From an uncultured Ilumatobacter sp. (GTDB lineage Bacteria > Actinomycetota > Acidimicrobiia > Acidimicrobiales > Ilumatobacteraceae): DNA of 36,074 nt. The translations under genes were made by a program, and so were the position numbers. The stretch covers positions 1 through 36,074 of the forward strand of contig CALICC010000059.1 of assembly GCA_938049325.1 (NCBI GenBank), in the 5' to 3' direction. Shown in pieces: positions 21,861 to 27,967 of this stretch (positions are counted from its first letter, which is position 1; every line of letters begins with the position of its first letter). The notes beneath the pieces are model-generated. The model was not told the origin of the DNA, did not search any database, and worked only from the letters and a program-made list of their open reading frames with translations.

Positions 21861-22064
21861 GGTGAGTCGCTTGGTTGCGTACTTGGAGCCAAAACCCTTG
21901 CTCTGCACGTCACCAAGCCACAGATTCGTGGTGGTCGGCATTGCAATGGCAGCGGTCGGCGCGGTAGCAACGTGCGCGGCCGAGGCAACGGTTGCCACAT
22001 GCGTCAGCGAGCAGGCGCGAGCGACGAGCCGGTCGGTGGCCCGGTTGTGGGTCATGATCGCCAT
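21834..22064 (-). CDS. Leader ORF (76 codons) of the WhiB attenuator
   Basis: It starts ATG GCG ATC ATG with AGGAG 7 nt upstream (22072-22076), the clearest ribosome-binding site in the region, and has the high third-position G+C of the neighbouring genes. The peptide has an Ala/Thr/Val-rich middle (VATVASAAHVATAPTAA) and a polar basic end (LWLGDVQSKGFGSKYATKR followed by LTPGRLEGMT). No known domain. The stop lies in the hairpin between anti-terminator and terminator. A ribosome finishing this ORF would cover the first anti-terminator arm and let the terminator form; a ribosome stalled earlier would leave that arm free and allow WhiB expression. Known whiB7/wblC leaders work this way; 76 codons is long for such a leader peptide. 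Confidence 0.75.
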   Translation of the reverse strand: MAIMTHNRATDRLVARACSLTHVATVASAAHVATAPTAAIAMPTTTNLWLGDVQSKGFGSKYATKRLTPGRLEGMT

Positions 22065-22356
22065 GGTGTCGCTCCTCTCGCTCAGCTGTTTGATGCGCGC
22101 GACCTCATGGTCGGCGTTCGATTACCAGGCAAACAGGTCGCGACCACTCCGGTCAAGGAGGTTTCGCGATTTCTCGACATTCTTTTCTCGCAGCGCCGTC
22201 TCGACGACCGAATTCGATCCTCAGTCACGCTCGTCTGGGCGGGTCGGAGCCTTCCGGTTCATCGGCCAGCGGTGCCAAGTCGCGGCGACGCTCGGCACCC
22301 GCAGCGGAGAAGAGGTCGGATGACATCGGTCGAATGATGTCACCCCGGGCCTCCGG
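22065..22356 (-). promoter_or_regulatory. Region between the two WhiB genes: probable promoter of the attenuated leader
   Basis: 292 nt between the second WhiB gene's stop and the leader ORF. A TTGACC on the minus strand (22156-22151), inside GACC-n5-GGTC, is the best -35 candidate; I find no well-spaced -10, so the promoter is not assigned. It also contains a 33-codon ORF at 22225-22326 (see there). Confidence 0.35.
22225..22326 (-). pseudogene. Possible remnant of a RarA/MgsA N-terminus (33 codons)
   Basis: The ORF starts MSSDLFSAAGAERRRDLAPL, followed by ADEPEGSDPPRRA and a stop. The pattern LFxxA, xRRR, APLAD resembles the first 20 or so residues of the replication-associated recombination ATPase RarA, in which RMRP and the ATPase domain should follow; here they do not. 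It has no ribosome-binding site. It may be a decayed fragment left by a rearrangement, an unrelated short ORF, or chance. Recognition is from memory of the family, not a search. Confidence 0.25.
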
Positions 22357-22836
22357 TCAGGCCACCAGGTGTGCGGGGATCGGCACCTCTTCGACTTCGA
22401 CCACGGGGCGCGGGTTCTTCGGCGGGCGGCCACGCTTCGGCCGAACGTCGACGGGGACGCCGTCGATGACGAGCTTGCCGCCCCACACGCCGTACGGCTC
22501 GAGGCGCTCGATGGCACCTTCGAGGCAGGAGGCCCGCAGCCCACACGGTCGGCAGATTGCGCGGGCTCGAGCGATGTCGTGGTCGTCCTCGGAGAAGAAC
22601 AACGACGACAGCGTTCCATGTCCGTCGGCGCAGCGTGCGTAGCTCGTGCCCGTGTCCTGCTCAGCGTCTTCATCGATGCCATCGGCAGCCTCACGAAGGA
22701 TCGGTGCAACAGATTCGAGCGAGACCCTCCGGGTGTAGGTGACGCTGTGCGAGCCGGTGTGGGTCGCTGTGTCGGCGACGGCATCGTCGCGATGCGCAAG
22801 CAGATCGAGGGCGGGGATGCTGGAAGGGAAGAGCAT
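22357..22836 (-). CDS. WhiB-family regulator with canonical AT-hook, paralogue of the neighbour
   Basis: 159 residues with the WhiB [4Fe-4S] cysteines: YARCADGHG, ICRPCGLRASC (Cx2Cx5C), the turn PYGVWGGKL and a tail with a canonical AT-hook core (KRGRPPKNPRP). The last 100 residues match the other WhiB protein at 21.2-21.7 kb closely (ARCADG.GTL..LFFS, DIARA.A.C, GVWGG, GRPPKNPRP), while the N-terminal 65 residues do not, so the pair looks like an old tandem duplication with divergent N-termini. Start ATG at 22836, preceded by a weak purine stretch (GAAAGAAG). Unlike its partner it has no leader ORF with a U-tailed terminator; only two hairpins without T-tracts lie upstream. Role in stress or antibiotic response is inferred from the family. 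Confidence 0.83.
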   Translation of the reverse strand: MLFPSSIPALDLLAHRDDAVADTATHTGSHSVTYTRRVSLESVAPILREAADGIDEDAEQDTGTSYARCADGHGTLSSLFFSEDDHDIARARAICRPCGLRASCLEGAIERLEPYGVWGGKLVIDGVPVDVRPKRGRPPKNPRPVVEVEEVPIPAHLVA

Positions 22837-22887
22837 GGCGGGCTTCTTTCGGTTCGTGTTCGGAGTTCAGGTGTTCGAGGTGCAGTC

Positions 22888-22902
22888 GGCGCCAATGGCG
22901 CC
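22888..22902. other. Perfect hairpin GGCGCC-AAT-GGCGCC
   Basis: 6-bp stem with a 3-nt loop, about 50 nt before the second WhiB gene. May be a protein site or part of its leader. Confidence 0.4.
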
Positions 22903-22928
22903 GGAGGTGTTGACGGGTGCGTCCTTCG

Positions 22929-22958
22929 GGGTGCCGGACCTCGGCAGGTCCGGCACCC
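22929..22958 (-). terminator. Perfect 13-bp hairpin between the small membrane gene and the second WhiB gene
   Basis: GGGTGCCGGACCT (22929-22941) and AGGTCCGGCACCC (22946-22958) with a CGGC loop. It starts 3 nt after the stop of the preceding minus-strand gene. No T-tract, so either a U-less terminator or an mRNA-stabilising structure. Confidence 0.6.
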
Positions 22959-22961
22959 AGA

Positions 22962-23303
22962 TCAAGCGAACGAGCGGTCGTCGTCGCGTCGAGGTCGAGT
23001 CATGACGGCGCTGATCGATCCGAGACCGAGCGCTACCAGCCCGCCGCCGAGCAACAATCGGGTCGAGTCCGGGGCCATTCGTGACAGCGAGCCCGTCTGC
23101 TGGGACTGGACCGATGCGACCGCGACCGGAACGTCGACGCGGTCGTCGGGCGTTGATGCAGCGGCGGGTCCGCTCGGCGCGAGCAGTGCGACGAATCCGA
23201 CGACGGCGACGCCGAGTCCTCCACGACGCCAGTCGCGGCCGCGGGTGGGTGGCTTGGTGGTTCCGGATTGTCGGCGTGTCGGTGTCGTGTGGCAGTTGTT
23301 CAT
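22962..23303 (-). CDS. Small secreted or membrane protein, unknown function (113 aa)
   Basis: No family recognised. Layout: a basic N-terminus (TRRQSGTTKPPTRGRDWRR), a hydrophobic segment ending PSGPAAAS that looks like a signal peptide, a short outside part (TPDDRVDVPVAVASVQSQQ), then a second helix (LLLGGGLVALGLGSISAVM) and a short basic tail (TRPRRDDDRSFA). That is the layout of a surface protein held by a C-terminal membrane helix, but there is no LPxTG-type sorting motif. The start is ATG at 23303, with AGAGGGA 6 nt upstream; the frame is open further up without support. It precedes the second WhiB gene on the same strand by 125 nt with a hairpin in between. Confidence 0.6.
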   Translation of the reverse strand: MNNCHTTPTRRQSGTTKPPTRGRDWRRGGLGVAVVGFVALLAPSGPAAASTPDDRVDVPVAVASVQSQQTGSLSRMAPDSTRLLLGGGLVALGLGSISAVMTRPRRDDDRSFA

Positions 23304-23373
23304 CGGAGGTCCCTCTTCGTGTGGTGTTGCTTCGTCACCGTTCAAGAGTCCGCACCTCGCCGCGACTTGCACT

Positions 23374-23386
23374 TTTCTTGAAGAAA
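23374..23386. promoter_or_regulatory. A+T-rich palindrome in a divergent promoter region
   Basis: TTTCTT-G-AAGAAA, an unusually A+T-rich palindrome for this DNA, in the 95-nt gap between the small membrane gene (minus) and the glycosyltransferase gene (plus). Possible operator; no regulator can be named. Confidence 0.35.
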
Positions 23387-23398
23387 TTCTGAAAGATC

Positions 23399-24571
23399 GT
23401 GCGTCGTGCCAGAGTGGGGTCCGTGCCGGGTCCGATCAGCATCCTTGGTTTGGAGATCGTCGGGATCGAACACACGTCTGTTGAGATTGCCGTCTACATG
23501 GTCGGTTGGATGATCGGATGGCTGTTGCTCTGGCGGCCCCGGCACCTCGCCGCCGCCTCGCCGCCCCCGCCAGGACGTTCATCGCACGATCTGACGGGAA
23601 CTTCCTCGCGACCGCCGATCGCGGTCGTCATACCTGCGCGTGACGAGGCATCTGCGCTGCCGAACCTGCTGCGTCCGCTCGTCGCTCAGCAACGCGCTGG
23701 CGACGAGATCGTGGTCGTCGACGATCACTCCGGCGACGGCACGGCACGCATCGCCGAACTCTTCGACGCCACCGTCATCACGCCGCCGGAGCCGCCGGAA
23801 GGCTGGCTCGGCAAACCGAACGCGTGCTGGCACGGCGCACTCGCGACGAGCGCCCCGCTGCTGGTTTTCCTCGACGCCGACGTCCGCCCGGGGCCGACGC
23901 TGCTCGACGATCTCGCAGGCGCCATCGACGATCACCCCGGCGAACTCGTCTCGATGCAGCCGTGGCACGAGATGGAGACCCTCGGCGAGCAACCGAGCAT
24001 CTTGTGCAACGTGACGGCACTCATGGGTTGCGGAGCGTTCACCGCGTTCGGACAACGGGCAACCGCCACCGTCGCATTCGGACCGGTGATCGCACTCGAG
24101 CGGGCAACCTACGACGCGGTCGGCGGGCACGGCGACCCTGGGGTGCGCGGGATGCACACCGAAGACATCGGCCTCGCTCGCGCAGTCGGAAGCGTCCGCC
24201 TGTTCGTGGGGTCGCAGGCGTCGACCACTTTTCGGATGTACCCCGATGGGTTCGGCGCGCTCGTTCGCGGATGGACCAGGAGTCTGGCCACCGGCGCACG
24301 GTTCACCAGTTGGTGGCTCGCACTCCTCACGCTGCTCTGGGTGTGGTCGTTGGCAGGCGGATGGATCGCAGCACCTGCCGTCTATCCCCTGACCGCGATC
24401 CAAGTGTGGGTGCTCGGTCGACGCGCCGGAACGATCCATCCGATCGCGGCGCTGTGCTTTCCGGTCTTGGTCGTCGTGTTCGTCGCGATCTTCGTCCGAA
24501 GCACCTTTGCGGTGGTGTTTCGTCGTGACGTGACGTGGAAGCGCCGACACGTCGCTGCGAACCAGAACTGA
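23399..24571 (+). CDS. Family 2 glycosyltransferase, membrane-bound
   Basis: 390 residues. One N-terminal membrane helix (VYMVGWMIGWLLLW), then a GT2 catalytic domain: IAVVIPARDEASALPNLL, IVVVDDHSGDGTA, the LVFLDADVRPGP DxD-type motif near 160, and a TEDIGLARAVG motif near 257 (the catalytic acidic residues in the ED position), followed by two or three C-terminal helices. The overall layout matches the carotenoid-glycosylating and polyprenol-type GT2 enzymes (CrtQ-like), so it probably transfers a sugar to a lipid on the inner face of the membrane. The donor and acceptor are unknown. Start uncertain: GTG at 23399 has AATTCT 8 nt upstream as a weak leaderless box; GTG at 23414 or 23423 would also serve. 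The next gene follows after 12 nt. Confidence 0.78.
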   Translation: MRRARVGSVPGPISILGLEIVGIEHTSVEIAVYMVGWMIGWLLLWRPRHLAAASPPPPGRSSHDLTGTSSRPPIAVVIPARDEASALPNLLRPLVAQQRAGDEIVVVDDHSGDGTARIAELFDATVITPPEPPEGWLGKPNACWHGALATSAPLLVFLDADVRPGPTLLDDLAGAIDDHPGELVSMQPWHEMETLGEQPSILCNVTALMGCGAFTAFGQRATATVAFGPVIALERATYDAVGGHGDPGVRGMHTEDIGLARAVGSVRLFVGSQASTTFRMYPDGFGALVRGWTRSLATGARFTSWWLALLTLLWVWSLAGGWIAAPAVYPLTAIQVWVLGRRAGTIHPIAALCFPVLVVVFVAIFVRSTFAVVFRRDVTWKRRHVAANQN

Positions 24572-24583
24572 TTGAATGAAACG

Positions 24584-25528
24584 ATGCGAACAGAGGGATC
24601 CCGCGCACCGGGCCGCCGCAGACGGCCTGTTCGCGCCACACGGCTGATCGTGGCGGCCCTCGTGGCGACCGTGGCGACCGTCGCGACCATGCTCGGCGGC
24701 ACGGCGACGCCAGTCAGCGCTCACGACGACATCGAGGGCTCGACGCCGGCGTCTCGTTCGACGATCGACGAGCCCATCTCGATGGTCGAGATCGACTTCG
24801 GCGAGGTGATCGACGCCGACAACACGAGCTTGTTCGTCGAGTACGGACTGCCCGACAACGAAACCGAGACGATCGAGAGCACCACGACGGTCACCGGGCC
24901 CACCACGGCAATCGCCGAGTTCGACGAGATCACACGCAAAGGCACCTACTTCGTGCGGTATCTCGCACCGGTGCCCGCCGACGGCCACGTGATCGCAGGA
25001 TCGATCTCGTTCAGCTGGGGTGCCCCCACGGCCATCGTCGACACGAACCCCGACATCCGTTTGTCCACACCGGGCTCGCGCGACGTCATCGACGACCCGA
25101 TCACATCTGCCGACATCGAGTTCGAAATCGAGATCACCGACCTGCAGATGGAACTCATCTACGACCAGGGTGACGGCGAAACCTTCGACACGCTGGGCGG
25201 CGAGGTCGAACAGACGGGGCCGACGACGGCGACGTTCCGCTGGGACGAGCTGCCGCAAGAGGGCACCTACTTCATGAGCTACACGGCGTCTGCCGTTGCT
25301 GACGGCGACGAGGTCGCCGGTGCCATTCCGTTCATCTGGGGCAGCGCGAGCGGCACGAGCAGCGGCGGCTTCCCGTGGGTGTTGTTCATTCCCGTCTCGT
25401 TGGTGGCACTCGCGATCGGCGCCTTCTTCAGCCGTCGCCGGATGCTCGTCGACGCCAACGACGACGAGGCGGGCGACGACGCCGTCGACGACTCGGTCGG
25501 CGAAGACCCCGAACTCAGTTCGGTCTAG
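24584..25528 (+). CDS. Membrane-anchored protein with two tandem CopC-like domains
   Basis: 314 residues. A signal peptide ends ATPVSA, leaving AHDDIEGSTPASRSTIDEP as the new N-terminus, where the first His corresponds to the copper-binding N-terminal His of CopC. Two CopC-like domains follow (about residues 47-145 and 152-255); both contain the xSTP.S...I..PI....I.F pattern, and the second ends EVAGAIPFIWG as the first ends HVIAGSISFSWG. The second copy lacks the N-terminal His, so copper binding is probably limited to the first. One C-terminal helix (WVLFIPVSLVALAIGAFF) anchors it, with an acidic tail inside. No CopD/YcnJ membrane part is fused. It is translated 12 nt after the glycosyltransferase. 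Copper delivery to the envelope is the natural guess. Confidence 0.78.
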   Translation: MRTEGSRAPGRRRRPVRATRLIVAALVATVATVATMLGGTATPVSAHDDIEGSTPASRSTIDEPISMVEIDFGEVIDADNTSLFVEYGLPDNETETIESTTTVTGPTTAIAEFDEITRKGTYFVRYLAPVPADGHVIAGSISFSWGAPTAIVDTNPDIRLSTPGSRDVIDDPITSADIEFEIEITDLQMELIYDQGDGETFDTLGGEVEQTGPTTATFRWDELPQEGTYFMSYTASAVADGDEVAGAIPFIWGSASGTSSGGFPWVLFIPVSLVALAIGAFFSRRRMLVDANDDEAGDDAVDDSVGEDPELSSV

Positions 25529-25547
25529 CGCCCCCTCAGGCGCGCGG

Positions 25548-26522
25548 TCAGAGGTCGATGAGGATCTTGCCGATGGACGCGTTCGACTCCATGTGCCGGT
25601 GCGCATCGGCGATGTCGTCGAACGCGAACCGTGAATCGATCACGGGCCGCATCGCACCGTGCTCGAACAGCGGCAGCATCTCGGCGATGAATCGTTGGCA
25701 CAGGTCGAGCTTGCGTTCGATGGGGCGGCTGCGCAACGTGGTGCCGATCCAGGTGATGCGCTTCATCAGGAGCAAGCCCATCGTGATCGGCGCCTTGCCG
25801 CCGCCCATGAGCCCGACCTGAACAATCGTGCCGTCAACAGCGACCGCGTGCAGGTTGCGATCGGATTCTTCGCCGCCGACCACGTCGAGGACGGTGTCGA
25901 CACCCGCAGGAATCTCCGCCTTCAGCGCCGCGAGCCAATCGGACGGGCTGCGCTCGATCACGAGGTCGGCGCCGAGCTCACGGCACGCATCCATCTTGCC
26001 CGCTGAGCAGGTGACCGCGATCCGGGCGCCGATCGCCTTGGCGATCTGGATCGCTGCGGTTCCCACGCCAGAAGCACCCGCGTGCACGAGAGCCCACCGA
26101 CCGCTGGTGAGACCACCCTGCACCACGAGCGCGTCCCACGCGGTGAGGAACACTTCGGCAATCGCTGCGGCATCGGCCAGTTCGATGTTGTTCGGGATGG
26201 GCAGCGCCTGACGTGCGTGCGTGACCACCTTCTCGGCGTAGCAGCCGCCGGTTTCGATCCCCATCACCCGATCGCCGACCGCCCACTCGGTGACCCCTTC
26301 GCCGAGTGCCGACACAACGCCCGCGTACTCCAGGCCCGGGATCTCGATCGCGAGTCCGCGCGGGTCCGGGTAGGCGCCTTGACGTTGCAGCGTGTCGGCT
26401 CTGTTGAGCGCCGTGTGTGCCACGTCGACCAGGATCTGGTCGGGTCCGGGAACCGGGTCGTCGACCTCTTGGATCGTCAGAACTTCGGGTCCACCATGAT
26501 CATTGAGAACGACAGCGCGCAT
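25548..26522 (-). CDS. Zinc-free NADPH:quinone oxidoreductase (MDR family)
   Basis: A medium-chain reductase of 324 residues that uses NADPH to reduce quinones or enones. The N-terminal GroES-like part (MRAVVLNDHGGPEVLTIQEV, TALNRADTLQRQGAYPDP, GLEYAGVV, VGDRVMGIETGGCYAE) is followed by the Rossmann part with HAGASGVGTAAIQIAK near residue 140 and VLDVVGGE. The zinc-ligand cysteines of alcohol dehydrogenases are absent, which points to the quinone oxidoreductase/PIG3 branch. The start is ATG at 26522: TACGTT ends 7 nt upstream and no ribosome-binding site is present; the longer frame adds 14 residues not seen in the family. Convergent with the CopC gene (19 nt between stops). Confidence 0.9.
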   Translation of the reverse strand: MRAVVLNDHGGPEVLTIQEVDDPVPGPDQILVDVAHTALNRADTLQRQGAYPDPRGLAIEIPGLEYAGVVSALGEGVTEWAVGDRVMGIETGGCYAEKVVTHARQALPIPNNIELADAAAIAEVFLTAWDALVVQGGLTSGRWALVHAGASGVGTAAIQIAKAIGARIAVTCSAGKMDACRELGADLVIERSPSDWLAALKAEIPAGVDTVLDVVGGEESDRNLHAVAVDGTIVQVGLMGGGKAPITMGLLLMKRITWIGTTLRSRPIERKLDLCQRFIAEMLPLFEHGAMRPVIDSRFAFDDIADAHRHMESNASIGKILIDL

Positions 26523-26529
26523 GTCCGGC

Positions 26530-26535
26530 AACGTA
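26530..26535 (-). promoter_or_regulatory. Leaderless -10 box (TACGTT) of the quinone oxidoreductase gene
   Basis: TACGTT on the minus strand, 7 nt before the ATG at 26522. Confidence 0.5.
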
Positions 26536-26569
26536 GCGCGAGCGGCCGACCGGGCGGGAGTCAACTCGT

Positions 26570-26619
26570 GTTGCTGACGCCCGAACCCGGAACCTCATAC
26601 GGGTCCGGGCGTCAGCAAC
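26570..26619. terminator. Long inverted repeat between the oligoribonuclease and quinone oxidoreductase genes
   Basis: Arms 26570-26583 and 26606-26619 pair perfectly (14 bp); after one mismatch, 26585-26589 pairs with 26600-26604, leaving a 10-nt loop. It lies 53 nt after the oligoribonuclease stop and 47 nt before the next gene on the same strand. No T-tract; most likely a transcription stop for the upstream gene. Confidence 0.6.
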
Positions 26620-26672
26620 CGCGAACGTAGCCACGGCCGTGCGCGCGATGTCGCGAATTTCTATCGGTGAGG

Positions 26673-27248
26673 TCAGACGTCGGTGACGGCGGATGTCGCG
26701 TCAGCGTCGGCCGGCGCGTCAGCGAACACATGCTCGCGGTAGTAGACCAGCTCGCGGACCGACTCGCGGATGTCGTCGAGCGCACGGTGACTGCCTTCGC
26801 CGCGCGGGCGGCTGGCGTCAACACCCGGGTACCAGCGCTTGACGAGTTCCTTGACGCTCGACACGTCGATCGATCGGTAGTGGAGGTACTCCTCGATCTC
26901 GGGCAGGTAGGCGGCGAGGAAACGGCGGTCGGTGCCGATCGAGTTTCCGCACAAGGGCACGGTGCGCGCCTCGGGAACATGTTCTTGGATGAACGCGAGA
27001 GTCTGTTGACCTGCTTCTTCGAGCGTCATCGTGGATGACTTGATCTGATCGAGCAGACCCGACTTCGTGTGCATGTTGATCACGAACGGATCCATTGCCT
27101 CCAACACATCGTCGGGCGCATGGACCACCAGATCGGGGCCCTCGGCGACGATGTTGAGCTCGTCGTCGGTGATCAGGGTCGCAATCTCGACGATCACCTC
27201 GGTCGTGTGATCGAGGCCCGTCATTTCCAAATCCATCCACACCAGCAT
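26673..27248 (-). CDS. orn: Oligoribonuclease
   Basis: DEDDh 3'-5' exonuclease that degrades 2- to 5-nt RNAs and pGpG left by c-di-GMP breakdown; essential in many bacteria. The motifs are all there: MLVWMDLEMTGLD (Asp and Glu), a second Asp in CGNSIGTDRRFL and HRALDDIRES (His and last Asp); HYRSIDVSSVKELVKRW is typical of the family. About 191 residues, with a short acidic C-terminal tail (DAPADADATSAVTDV) beyond the usual end. I chose the ATG at 27248 (MLVWMD), because TACGAT ends 7 nt upstream; the ATG at 27257 (MTLMLVW) would lie inside that box. Confidence 0.95.
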   Translation of the reverse strand: MLVWMDLEMTGLDHTTEVIVEIATLITDDELNIVAEGPDLVVHAPDDVLEAMDPFVINMHTKSGLLDQIKSSTMTLEEAGQQTLAFIQEHVPEARTVPLCGNSIGTDRRFLAAYLPEIEEYLHYRSIDVSSVKELVKRWYPGVDASRPRGEGSHRALDDIRESVRELVYYREHVFADAPADADATSAVTDV

Positions 27249-27255
27249 CAGGGTC

Positions 27256-27261
27256 ATCGTA
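27256..27261 (-). promoter_or_regulatory. Leaderless -10 box (TACGAT) of orn
   Basis: TACGAT on the minus strand, 7 nt before the ATG at 27248; it overlaps the alternative ATG at 27257. Confidence 0.45.
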
Positions 27262-27321
27262 GGCCCGACGCGAGCTCGATGGGGGCTCTGAGCAGGACAG
27301 AAGCGGCTCGCACCAGGCATC

Positions 27322-27930
27322 ATGTCTGGAATGACCGAGTTCGCAGCGATTCTCGACACACCAGGGGTCGAGGAGATCTGCGAGCTGCGCGGGCCGATCG
27401 GGTTCATGGCGTACCACGGGGGCAACCTCGAGTGGATGACCGATGTGATCGCCTCGCGAGCCGCCGAGCGGGCGCACGCGTCGCTCTACGCCGTCATCCA
27501 ACCAACGGGAATGCGTGAGCACCTGGCCTCCACTCGCGTCAGTCCGGCGGAGTCCCCGGAGTTGGCTCGCTTCCTCCAACACGTCGAGATCGTGATCACG
27601 ATCCACGGCTTCGGGCGGCGCGGCATGTTCAGCTCGTTGTTGCTCGGCGGCCAGAACCGCGTCTTCGCCGAGCACGTCGGCCAGGTGCTTCGACGACACC
27701 TCCCCGCCTACGACGTGCTCACCGACCTCGACACGATCCCCACGAAGCTCCGCGGTCAACACGACAAGAACCCGGTGAACCTACCCAGCCAGCAAGGGGT
27801 GCAGATCGAGCTCCCGCCGCGCGTGCGCGGATCCAGCCCCATGTGGTGGGACTGGGAGGGGCCAGACCTCACGCCCCACACCGAAGCGCTGATCGACGCC
27901 CTCGTCGAAGCCGTTACTTCGTGGCAGTAA
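27322..27930 (+). CDS. Poly-gamma-glutamate-hydrolase-like zinc peptidase family protein
   Basis: 202 residues, no signal peptide, so probably cytoplasmic. GFMAYHGGNLEWMTDVIASR near residue 27, followed by SLYAVIQ and by VEIVITIHGFGRRGM and LLLGGQNR near 90-112, matches the layout of the phage-derived poly-gamma-glutamate hydrolase family (PF05908), whose members use His and Glu residues to bind zinc (HGG..E and the IHG His). The C-terminus contains a PVNLPSQQGVQIELPPRVRG segment seen in the same family. The biological substrate in an actinobacterium is unknown. Start: ATG at 27322 or the ATG at 27331, for which CATCAT 7 nt upstream could be a weak leaderless box. Divergent from orn (about 70 nt). 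Confidence 0.6.
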   Translation: MSGMTEFAAILDTPGVEEICELRGPIGFMAYHGGNLEWMTDVIASRAAERAHASLYAVIQPTGMREHLASTRVSPAESPELARFLQHVEIVITIHGFGRRGMFSSLLLGGQNRVFAEHVGQVLRRHLPAYDVLTDLDTIPTKLRGQHDKNPVNLPSQQGVQIELPPRVRGSSPMWWDWEGPDLTPHTEALIDALVEAVTSWQ

Positions 27931-27967
27931 ACCGATCAACCGCCGCGATGTCGACACGCTGCCCGAG

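Noticed and set aside
21811..22337. Plus-strand ORFs behind the perfect AGGAGGTGAT at 21811-21820
   Set aside because: The ribosome-binding-like sequence is at poor spacing (2 nt or more than 10 nt) from the possible starts, and the translations have no features. The T-tract, stem and ribosome-binding sites on the minus strand explain the region better.
23579..25606. 675-codon open frame on the minus strand
   Set aside because: It runs opposite the glycosyltransferase and the CopC gene, which have clear domains and signal peptides. Its translation is Arg/Asp-rich without any motif, the usual shadow of high-G+C genes.
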